Source: Acanthococcus lagerstroemiae (lineage: Eukaryota; Arthropoda; Insecta; Hemiptera; Eriococcidae). From it: a stretch of 64,000 nt of DNA. Below the pieces are notes generated by a model, which searched no databases, was not told the origin of the DNA, and saw nothing but the letters and a program-made list of their open reading frames with translations. Below, piece by piece: positions 35,901 through 47,900 of this stretch. The position numbers were made by a program, and so were the translations under genes. The stretch covers positions 26,926,499 to 26,990,498 of the forward strand of contig CM063107.1 of NCBI GenBank assembly GCA_031841125.1, given 5' to 3'. Position 1 is the first letter of the stretch, and each line of letters starts with the position of its first letter.

Positions 35901-38900
35901 TTTACCTCTGCACTGGGCCTACCAATTGGTCCTCGAAAAATGTCACATTCTGACAGAAAGTCTCCTACAAATGAAGTCACTCATTTCCAAAAAAGTAACC
36001 AAAATTTCGATTTCAGTTTATTAGCATCACTAGATGTCTTTCGAAGCGCTGCCTGGCGGTAGTTTAACATTGTCATTCCCATCTGTTTCAGCTATAAAGT
36101 TGAGCTATACTCCCAAAACTGATCATCTGATAGTACACTTCTAAAACGAATCATGTACGTTCTTGTTTACTGATAATTAGTGTCACCTGGCGTCCTTCAT
36201 AAATTGATCTTGCTGCAGAAAATAATTTAAAAAATGTTTCCAAATGCCAGTTCAGTTCAGATGAGGACCTTATCCGTTGCTGGATATTGGCGATCGCGGT
36301 TTCTGACACGCGAATTTCCTGGGCAGGGTTAGTCGAGGTAATTTGCCTTTGCTTTCCCCATGGTTTTGTTGTGTTAGAGTTTCCATTCACTGTGCCAAAA
36401 AGTGTGCAGACCGCAGCACATGTTTTCACGACCTTGAGTAAGCTGTTCACAATCTGCACGCGCACAGTGCCGAATCTTTCTGGTCTGATGGTAACACGCT
36501 TTCCGATTGTAATGCCATGTTCGTTTGAACTGGCGGGGTTACAGGACGCGGCATTATTCATTGGCTTTCAATGTTACGTTTTCTCAAAAAAACAGATTTC
36601 GTCGCTTAAGTCCTTCTTGCTTAACAGCGTCCAAGTACACCTTTGGGTATAAATCTCCTGGAGAGATAGAAATCGGATTATTTACATTATACGAGCGTGA
36701 AACTGTAGAGCGCGCTATACCGTGTGATGCGTGCGTTTGTGTCATGCGAATGCCCCATTGTAAACAAAATGATTGCCATTAGCTTTCATTAGCACCGGGG
36801 CATCTGCATGACAGTAATGCGCGCTCTACAGGTCCAGCATAGGAAACATGGTTTCTATCCTGCCAGGAGATTTATACTCAAAGAAGTACACCCTCCGTTT
36901 CTAGCACCCTAACACAAACAAATAGACTCCGGAAACGCGCTCTCTGGTGAATGAAATCTGAACTACAAAATGTAAACATTCGACACCTACACCATTACCA
37001 CTGCATTCGCATATGTTTATGGAACGTATCCCAATGAAAAACTCGATTTTGATAGTAGTGACCAGAGTTGGGTAGAATAATGAAAATGAATAACGCAACC
37101 GTTATTCGTTATTCATGAATAATGAATAATTTATTCGTTATTCATGAGCGCATGAATAACGAGTAGTCATTCATTATTCAGTAATCAGTATTCAAGAATA
37201 TCAATCACGCGAATAATGAAATCAGACCCGTAGCCAAAGTGGGGCCAGGGAGGCGTTGCCCTCCCCTGTCGCAGTCATTTGCCCCTCCCCCTCTGAGAAA
37301 ATCGGAAAAACATTATTTACTTTCTAACTACCCCAGTAAGATTAGAGAAAAATATCCCCTACCAAAAATATTTTTACCCCTCCCCCCAAAAATCCCAAAA
37401 AAATATTTTTACACGTTTCCTCTTCCCAACAAAATATATTTTATCCCCCCCCCACACACACACAAAATAAATCTCCAAAAATATCCCCTCCCCAAAAAAT
37501 TTTACCCTCCTAAAAATCCCCCACACCCATAAAGAATATTTTTCTATCAAGGGAAATACCCTCACCCCCACCCCAAAAATATCCCCTCCACAAAATCCCC
37601 CTCCCAATATTTTTACATAGTCCTCTAATATTGGTGATTTTTAAAAAATACTTCAATTTTCGACTTTTTCTCCCTTGAACATCTTATTTTGCCCCCCGGC
37701 CCTCTTTGGAAAAATCCTGGCTACGCTACTGATTCTCGTTAAATTTTTTGTTTTGTTACTGCGTCTGCAATGAATAACGAATAACGATGATTGACGAATA
37801 TTATTCACATCTTCATTTTACTGAATAATGATTGATGAATAATTTTACGTGTTGACAAATAATGATTGATCTGTTATTCATGATTATTATTCGAATAACG
37901 ACTTATTCGAATAACGCCCAACTCTGGTTGTGACCCATACACCTCTTTCTTTGGCAACCCTTCACTGTGCAAAAAGCAAAACTGGAAAGAAAAAAACCTG
38001 AAATCCGGAAATAAAGTCCGCTTAAGTCCCGCAATTGTCTTCCCTTTCCATTGTCTGAATTCCAGTTCGATGAACTCCTTGCGTTTAAACTCTTTAAATT
38101 TGTCGGGAAGCTGATACTCGTAAGACTCTTTGGAGATTCTGTAGTAACACATGAAGACTCATTCATCCTTCCTTAAGACTAGTTGGATCTTTTTGAAACT
38201 GACTCAGATTCTGTAGAGGTTCCTCAGTATTTACGAGAAATATGTTAAAAATGCATTCAGACTACGTGAAAACTCATTATTCTTCATTCTGATTCTTTTT
38301 GAACTCATGTATGCTCTTGTAGGTAGTTCTGCTACCCTTAAAACCCGTTATGACTCATAGTAACTTTCTGCAGGGTGTCTAGCGGTTACGAAAATTATAG
38401 ATGATTCATTCAAAATTCGAGTACTCAGCTGCGTTATGACCAAGTTCTAAATTAGTGCGGCACATTAATTAAATTTGTGTTGCGCTTATCACTGTTTATT
38501 CAATCACTAGATACTATAGGTGAACTTCTGACATCTGCAAGGAAAAAGACAGGTGTGTTAATTGCTCTTTCATTTCCAAATATTTTCGATTTCAGTGAAT
38601 CGATGTGCGGCATTCTTTGTTGAATTTCAAGTGCTTGTTCGAAAATAGGATATGTGTGTGTGTGTGTGTGTGTTTTTTTGTTTGTGCACTAGCCTCGCGA
38701 TTGTGTTTTCCTTCAGTATATTCGACGTTATTTGATCGAGTGAAAGGAAAAAGAGAAAATTTTTCCTCCATCAGTGTGGACCGGAGAGACTGCGCGGATA
38801 AATACGAACGCCCTTGAAATTTTATCAACACGAAATTATCCAACCAACGATTCCAGCTGTAATTACAATACTATCTGGTGCCAAATTGACGGGGGGAAAA

Positions 38901-41900
38901 TGGCGATGAAAACTAAGCAAATAAAGTAGGGAAAAAAATATACTACCGTACAAAAAAGGTTATTCAACGGTAGTACGTTCACAGATCATCGACTGTGTAT
39001 AACGGAAGTGACGCATGGATTTAACAGACAAATTCTCGAACACTGCCCGAGTATAGAACGAATACAACATTCTCTCTATTCAACGTGTAATTCACATCGC
39101 TCAAGTTTCTATCGGCTAGACTAATTAACAGAACGGATGCGAAGTTTTTTGTATCTCATTCTATTCAGTACCCATTGAGAGATTTACACATCAGCCGCAC
39201 GTAACACTTACAGCGTCTAGCAACTCCCAAAGAATTTTCTCGCTCATTCGATATTGCAAAATTTTTCGAATGTACTGAACGAATAATGACGAAGTTCCTC
39301 ACCACAAACCAGGGGTTACCTTAACTAATAGTTCTGTAGTGGCAATTGACAGTTACAGTGATGCCCTCTGTTCTTCCAGACAGTAATATCATTTTTACCC
39401 CCCCCCCCCCCCCTCAGTTCCAACTAAGGAAATTGTAAGAACGAGAGCTCTCTTACAAAAAACGGTATCATTATTAATTGTTAAAGCCTTTATTAGTGTC
39501 TTAGGTAAATAACAACTATACATTTCATGTTAACAATATATTAACCGGCTGCTACCGCCACATACCCTGTCGTTGTACAAAGACCCTTTAAGCCTGTCAC
39601 AAAACACTTTTGTCTCCTGAATTTCTATACCTTCATCCGATGCGTGACTTCTTCAATACCACATTCTTCTTCTTCTGTTTACCCATTGTCCTTTCTTTTC
39701 GTTGTCTTTTTCCTTCCTTCGATGGCCAGGCTGGAACATCAAGGTTCGAGTCGATCAGTTGCTTAGTAGTTCGCATACCATTTCGACACAATATATACGT
39801 TCTCGATCTCGATTCTCTCCTTTTTTTATTTTAAAATCCCACAGCCTCCTTTAGCCTGTACCATTCCTTCTTGGCCCATGCCATCCTGTGGAAATAAGTA
39901 TTACGGAGGAACTTGTCAAAATCATCTCGCCACCTTATCCTTTAGTCTGCCTTCACTTCTTTTATGATGCAGTGGCCACCAATCTATTGTTTACTAAACG
40001 GGCAATGTGCCCCCCATCCAATTCCATTTTTGTCTTCTGATATTGATAACTATTTCATAATTAAATATAAACTTGTTTTTGATCGTTTTAAGGGGGATCT
40101 TATCTTTGTGCTTTATTCCTAACATGGGTCTCTCGATCTTATTCTGGGAATTTTGATTTTTTTTTTTGTACTTCAGTAAGGGACGAGGTTTGGGAGCCGT
40201 AGGTTAATGTTGGGGTAACACAGGCATTAAATATGTCACTTTTTAATTTATTTTTAAAATGGCCTTTGGAAATACATTTTAGATTCCAAAATTTCTTCCA
40301 GTCCAGTGTTACTCTTCGATTCACTTCTTTCTCCCCGCTTTCTTCTAAGCTTATTATCTGCCCCAAATACATTGCTTCGTGAGCTTTTTCGATTTTAATA
40401 TTATTTATTTTCAAGAACTCCTCGCTGTGGCTATTAGAGAGCAGTTTCGTTTTTTCCAGGTTTATCTCCAGACTTGCCTTTTGACTTTCTCCGACTAATT
40501 CAGTAATCATTTGTTTGATTTAATTTACATTATTAGATACCAAAATAGCATCGTCAGCAAATCTGAGGTTGCTTCGGTATCGTCCATTTATATTAATTCC
40601 TTTTTCTTTCCACTCTAAGGTTCTAAAGACCTCCTCTAGCAAACAGTTGAATAATATAGGGAAGAGGGGACCTCCCTGTCTGACTCCTTTTTCTATGTTG
40701 AAATTGAAGGGGGAAACGTACCCTCTCCTTGACACCGCGACTAAGCACAAGTTTGGCCTCAGGCCTCCGCTAACTCCCCATTTTTGAAGGTTGACCTCCA
40801 CTCTCCTCCATCCGGTCCCCATTACCTACACGAACTCGTCTCCGTATCTCATCATCGGTCTGCCACGCGATCTTTTCCTCTCGTGTGGCGCCCAAGCCTC
40901 TACTTTTCTTTCCCATCTCCCTTCCTCCTGTCTTAAAATATGCCCGCCTTACCTCCATTTCAGTTTCTTCACAAAATATCCTATGTCTGTCATATTAGAT
41001 TTTTCCCTTCGAATTTGGTTGCTAATTTTGTCCACCCTCCTCAAGCTGAAAATGCTCGTTTCCATAGCTCTTTACGTTCTTTGAAGTTTCTGCGTACCAC
41101 CTTTTGTTAGGGCCGAAGTCTGGGCCCCGTACGAGAGAAGGAATCGCGTGCAGCTTTCTCATATTTTCGTTTTTAAATTATTGTTAACCTTTCCTTTAAA
41201 AATTGATTTTAGTGCCCAGTACTGGATCAGTCTTCCCCCCCCCCCAATACATACAATGTGGAGCGCTCTGTGAAAAGGTACCATACGTCGGAGAATTTGA
41301 TTTTCAGTTTTTGGTAAAATCTGATGGAGCAAAAATTTACCTGCATTAAAAAAATGAAGTCTATAGCTTCAATAGAGACTGAAATAGAAGCAGCTAAAGT
41401 TTCCGATTTTTGAAGGACAAAATTTGTCCCAAATATACTACTTCTTCCTTCCATTTTACTTCATATCCTCCAATTTTCATCGGTCTCTTTTTGTCATTCG
41501 CCAAAATGAAGGATTTTCCCCAGTTTATCTCCAACCCTGCTTCCTTACTTTTTATCCATAGTTCCCGAGGCCGGGGGTGCGGTGTGATAGGGGCCACTTT
41601 GGCATGCGTGCATCGCCATACGTCCCACCACACCATCCATAGTTCCTCCCCCATTTTTTCCAGTTCATCGATCGATTCAGGTATGATAACCACGCCGTCC
41701 TCATATCTAAGGTTGTTCAGATATTCACCATTGATTTTTAAACCCTTTTGTTCCCATTCGAGTTCCCTGAACATTTCTTCGAGCGCACAGTAAAATAGAT
41801 TGGGAGAGAGAGGGTCCCCTTGCCTTACACCTTTTTCTATTGTTGAATTTTTTGCCCTTCTTATCCAAGCAGATGTATGCTTCGGAGCCTTCATGTAACT

Positions 41901-44900
41901 TTCTGATTAATGTGATAAATTTTGGGATTTACCCCCTGCTTTGCCATTGCGTTCCATAGAAACGAATGGTTTCTAGTGTCCGCGCGAAAGAGTCGCCCTC
42001 TACAATTTTAGGTACGTGAAAAAAAGGAACTGCTGAAACTCTACACATTTTAGAAAAATTTATCAGATTGAAATAAAAATGGACTCAATGGAAGGGAAAT
42101 TGTATGTACTATAAATGTGGACGTCCACGAGAAAAGGGACATAGGTTGTCGATTGCAGTTTTGGAGCTACAGCCAATTTTGTAGAAATAAGTGAAAAATC
42201 GAGTTTGAAATTATGACTGATTGTGTACTTCCTTGTGGTTTTTGTTGCAACGCTGTATATTGCTTCGTTGTTGCGTGAGATTGAAAAAAGTTTCTTGAGA
42301 AAAAGGGACGTAGATGTCGAGTCTGTCAGTGTTACCAAATCACAAATTCTGTTGGCGCTGTATTTCTGTCAAAAAAGTGCCAAATAGAGTTAGATTTTCT
42401 TTCAAATAATGAGAAAGACAAGGCTGAATTTTTTCTGCAGGGAGTTATAAAATTAGGCTACTTTGTACTCTCTTCAATTGATGGGAAATAAAAAAGTTGA
42501 TCAGAATTCAGAAATTATACCTATTTACAGCCCCGTAGAGAGAGATAAAGGGCCTGGGAGGCATTTCCACGGGTCCCCTCCTTCCAGTTCATTTTTTTCT
42601 TTTGTTAGATGGGGAAAAATTATAAGCTACTGGATAAGAGGTTCCTTTCATTAGTGTGGGGAGTGATTGCTGATTTGATGTACAGTATGATGTAGCCGTA
42701 AGCGTTGAAATTCAGGTCTTTTGAAAATATCATGCCCTCCTGAAAGTCCGGGCCCGGGGTGTTTCCCCCCTTTCCCCTTCTCTCTCTTGACAGGGTTGCC
42801 TATTTATTATATAAATATGAGAACTTGGATACTTGGAATAATTTTTTGGCGCTAAAATTTTAGAATCCCAAGCCTAATATGGTATAAAGGATGTCATAAC
42901 ATTTTATGGCTCTGAACATGCAGAGTCACCAATCCATTTATAATTTATAGGTAGTCCCTTAAAGCATCCGCAAGTCGTGAGTTTTGTTTCGTTCATTTTG
43001 TTCATTAGTATTCGTTCCCGATGTTTTTATCCTTTCATATAAATAAACTGAACTTTTCGTATAAAAGGTACATAGATGTCGATTTTGTTCTATACTTTTT
43101 CACATGGGTTCTGAGATATCAAGATGATTAATTTCAATGCAGTTACCCGTTTTTGAGGACGCCTGATCTATTCCGACTATTCCCGTTTCATTTCTGCGCT
43201 TCATTGTTCCCAACATTTACATTTTCACTTTGGAAAACTTTAAACCTCATTTCTGTAAAATGTGCTTCTTGAGTACTCAACGTTTGAATTCCTCTTCTCC
43301 GTCGAGTTTTTCACCTAGCAGACTCGACAAGGGTTTGTTGGGAAGGTGATTCTCTCGAGTTTATTGTACTGTGCTTAACTCCATACCGACAACTAAATCC
43401 TTTTTCTCATGGACGTCCACAAATTTTGTTCTATTCTTGTTTTCGATAAACGCTTTCGTTTTCATAATATTTTGAGATTTCTTCATATGCCTGTAAATGA
43501 AATATTCCCTTCGATCAGGGTTACAAGGTAAATGACAACAGCGCGCCACCGCTTTGACCAGCCCGAATCCTGCTTGTTCTTTTGGTTGGTTCCATTCGAG
43601 CTGATTAGTTGTATGATCTTTTATGATTTTTACGGTAATATAATAATTACAAAAAAAAAACCTATTTTGAAAAAAAAAAAAAAAAGCTTCATCATTTAGA
43701 ACAGTAATCTCTAGAGCTCGGATTTTTATGATTTGTCATGTTTTCCTACATTGGAGAAGATCGCGCATATCGTGTAGATCTTTGCGAATCCTAACATTCT
43801 GAGTAAAATAAGCCCAATTTGATAGCGCATATTTAGCATATTTTGGGTATCAATGCATGTTTTCGCATATTTTAGACGTTTTACGCGCATATTCGTCATA
43901 TTTTGACCTTTTTTTCTCATTTTTCAGTCATACTTTGGAAATTTTGGACAAATTTTTTTTCCCGCTTTTTTTTTCACTGAAAATGGCAAACCTGAAAAAA
44001 AAAACCAAGAAATTCGGGGGGAAAATTTCGTACTGATACATCCATTTAACCTCTTTCTTTTCATTTGTTTAATTTTCTGCTCACTTCTGTTTTAAAAAAT
44101 GACCTTCAAATTTAAAAAATCCTTTCAAAAGATACCCATATCGATGTTGCATAAAAGTGCATTTTTGCTAGATAAGTGCATCTTTTGTCATATTTTGACG
44201 AAAATAAATGTATGTTTTATGCGCATGAAACAATTTTTTGAGCGCATGAAAATCCGAGCTCTAGTAATCTCTATTATCGTACAACATTCCGTACCCCTGA
44301 TGCTTTTTTTCTTCCCGCGAGGAGCCACAGTCCCTCCTGGCGACACAGTGCTCACAAAGTTACGAGGAATAAAATTGAAGGATAAAATACCCATAACGAA
44401 AATGAGGGAACAAACTCAAGTACGAGACATGGGGTACGCATGGAAGAAACAGAAAATGAAGTACGCGGGGCATATTGCACAGGGGTCGAACTCCTCAAAC
44501 CTCTTAAATAAGTCAAACAAATGGAATTTAGCAGCGACAGTCTGGACACCGTACGATCGCGTAAAGAAAAAAGGGCGACTCCCAACCAGATGGATAGACG
44601 AAATTAAGAGAACGACTGGCCCACAGTGGACAAGGAAAAACCAAAATAAGATTAGCTGGAGGAAGGTAGTGGAGGCTCATGTATTTTTAGTTTTGAGAAT
44701 GTTTTATATTTCTATATTTAAAAGAAAGCAATCTCAAATTTTCTTTTTCTGTACAGAAATACTCTATTTCACTTTAATCTTCTTGTATGTACTTTTTGAA
44801 TTATGTTGAGTATTTGTTTTGTACCTCAATTCAAAAGATTTTTATCGGATAATGTGTTGAAAATTAGTCTTACGAAAGTCACCTACTCATACATTTGGTA

Positions 44901-47900
44901 TGTATGTACCTTTTGAAAGTCTGAACAATGATAATAAAATCCTGAAGAAGGGGGAAAACGAGCTCTGTCTTTGTTGATATGCCATATTATAGAAAAGGAA
45001 TAATACGTTACACTTTTGAAAAAACGAATGCTCAGTACTTATCTTCAACCATAGAGTAATAGTCGAAGGTACCTGTACATTAAAAATTGCTTAGGGGGCG
45101 CCAGGGATGTCTCTTTCCACTCACATTGGTAAAAGAACTCACACGGGCAATTTTTTGGCGTAGGGAAACCAAACGGCAACCTCTTTCTGTTTTTAGTTTC
45201 AGTAGACCCCGTGTAATACGACACTTCTTATGCAAAACGGAGTTTTTGTTGCGTATTTTGTCATTTCCGAAACGCAACAAGTCCATTCGGTGTGTGTTTC
45301 AATTTCAAAACGCAGTAGCTTATATTTTCGCGAATATGTTAACTGAAATTGTGGTCATATCCGTGAAAGTTGAGGCTAGCTTTTGCCAAAATCGGAGGAA
45401 AGAAAATCAAATAAAAAATCTGTAAATGATTTCTGTACTTCCTGAACAATTTAGACGTATGGACTTCTCACGTTTTAGAAAAGCAGTTCTCATATTTTCC
45501 ATTACAAATGCGTTTCCATTTACACATAACTTTCTTTCCTGTTTATTCATCTTCGTAAAAATTCAGTATAGCTGGTGTTCACGTTTCCGTTTTCTTGCTT
45601 TTCATTTTCTCCCGAAAGTTGAGTGTGTCAATTTAGCGTTCGCATGACACTGTTGTAAAACATGGTCGGTGACCGCTTACATGAGGTAGGAAACGTGAAA
45701 ACGTACTCTAACTACCGTTATAACTATACCGAAATATCTCGTTTAATTATACTCTCTTGGAATCGAGCCATTTCATTTCATAACGACCGATATTCATACA
45801 GATATTAGGATATCATTATATTAGCTCTTGTGTTTATTATTAAGCAATGTTTTTTTACTACTCTACTGCAACTCTGAGCGATCAAAATCTGACTCACGTT
45901 ATTTTATGTTGCAGCTTTGGAGTGATTTGCGCGTTCACCACGAACGAGGTTCTCGAGGAAGGCGTGACTAATTTACCCGAACATGTTCGCGTTGCATTGA
46001 CCGACACCGAACTCTACCTTAATAACACCGAGAAGGTAAAAATAATTAAGTTGATAAGTTTTTTTTTTTTTCTTCATTCTTTGTATGTGCCTTGTTGGGT
46101 TCTTCAACTCCCTAAATCAGTGGAGCAGATCAGAGGCCTCGGTAGCAGGAAACATCGTTCACGTCAGCCGTTTTCATTGAGGATTCTTTTTCAACGAAGA
46201 TGGAAGAACACTCTTGTTTTTGTTTTTAATGTCTGCTGGCAAAGAAACGAAATTTGAGTCATTCTTGAAACACATTTCGGTAGTGTTTTCACTGCAGCAC
46301 TATAATCGGCTGTACAAGTCGAGACAAGATTAAACGTCGAGTAGGATTAGCTTGCATTTACTTTTCCATTAGTGTGTGCATTCGTACACATATATAAACT
46401 CGAAACTGGGTCAAGTCGTGGTGTAAAGAAAGAAGAAACGAGGAGTCGAGCAGCCCAAATGATAATCGGCGTTCCGGTTGTCTGATTTTGGCTCTCGGCG
46501 AAGAAGCTCTCGAGTGTTTGCACGTTTGCGAAGAGCGGGAAGAAGTTGGAAAAGCGAGGGCTTGAAATGAAGTTGTTATTCATTGCATTCGCCTTGTTAG
46601 TCAAGTGGCTTTGAATGGGGCATTTGCAACTACTGCATTGAAGTTTTTGAAGGGGCGCCAAAAGAGCATTTACGAACAGTATCTGTGTACCTATGCCAGA
46701 TTCAAATTGATGTGCTACGGATCTGCGGGGAACCTTTTATGTAAGCCGCTCGACTGCTATCAAGGTACTCTGGCCACTAGGTTTGAAGAAACGCTGTGTT
46801 TGCCAACACCGATTTTGGTTCCAGTGAATGCGAAAATACCAGCGTCAGATTGGCCGAACTTTATACCCTCGCCAACTGAGCCGTGAAATCATATGGGGCT
46901 TCCTTACAATCACAGGGTAGCCACTTTCAGAAAAACCGGGAAAAGGCAGGGAATTTCTATAATTTTGATCAAAATCAGGAAACTTTTTGAGAATAATGAG
47001 AATTGAAGAATATATATTATGTTTCAAGATAAATGTCAGCGTAATGACCTATTTCTTTTACGAGGTATTCTCCAGGGAAGACACTTTCTGGAGACCAGGG
47101 GAAAGTCACGGAAATTCATTCTAAGAAAAAGTGGGTACCCTATCTCAAAGCTATGTACAGTCAATCAATCAGGTGCCGTATCCGTTGCCTGATGTTGGCT
47201 GTCGCGGTTTCTGACATGTGACTTTTCTGGGCAGGATTAGTCGGGCTAGTTTGCCATTGTTTTCTCCACGGTTCGTTGTGTTAAGAGTTTTCCTCCTCTA
47301 AACAAAAGAGTGTGCATCCGCAGTTCGCTTACTATTCACGTGTTTTCACAACGTTGAGTAAGCTGTCCATGACGTGCACCCGACAGTCTCAATCTTTCAG
47401 ATCTGGTGGTAACACGCCCTGTGATTGTAATGCCTTTTGTTCGTTCGAACTGGCGGGGTTACAGGACGCGTTATCTTTCCACCTCGATTGATACTGTGGT
47501 CATTGTGTTTGTTAGGACGATAGTGGGGCTATTCGAATGTCACTAGGTTTCCGACGCTGGTGGGACTCGGACTCGAGACGCAAGGATCCAAAGATTGCAA
47601 AGCGACCACGTTAATCACTCGGCCACACAGCGACATGTTCAATACTAGCTGAAAAAATATCAGGGAAGACTTGGAAAATTGATCTGGAAAACTGGGAATA
47701 GTCGGGGAAAATCATTCTAAAAAACAGCGACTTCCTGCAAACAATTTTCGACAAGCAAATGCGTTCATTTTTGAGCTCCGGTCGGTCGGTGATGACCGAC
47801 CAGCTGACGTGGCCAGTTCGACAATGAAGTATATATTCGCGTTCGCAGGCAAGATCAAAGGGTTCTGGGAGTTGCAGGCGGCAACCCGAGACTCGAGATG

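Larger units (their letters stand above)
34381..45914 (+). other. Prominin intron 2 (about 11.5 kb)
   Basis: Bounded by GTAAGT and GTTGCAG. It holds LINE family X, RTE-like LINEs, hAT-like and MULE-like MITEs. Unlisted stretches showed nothing recognised. Confidence 0.85.

Noticed and set aside
45087..45647. Two adjacent plus-strand open frames in intron 2
   Set aside because: No recognisable domain, no flanking splice signals, not needed to keep prominin phase.
46605..46886. A 93-codon plus-strand open frame in intron 3
   Set aside because: No family recognised; adding it to prominin would break the phase match between exons 3 and 4.
47554..47635. Functional tRNA-Ser gene
   Set aside because: The A box and acceptor ends look right, but the anticodon and T stems do not pair; kept only as a relic.
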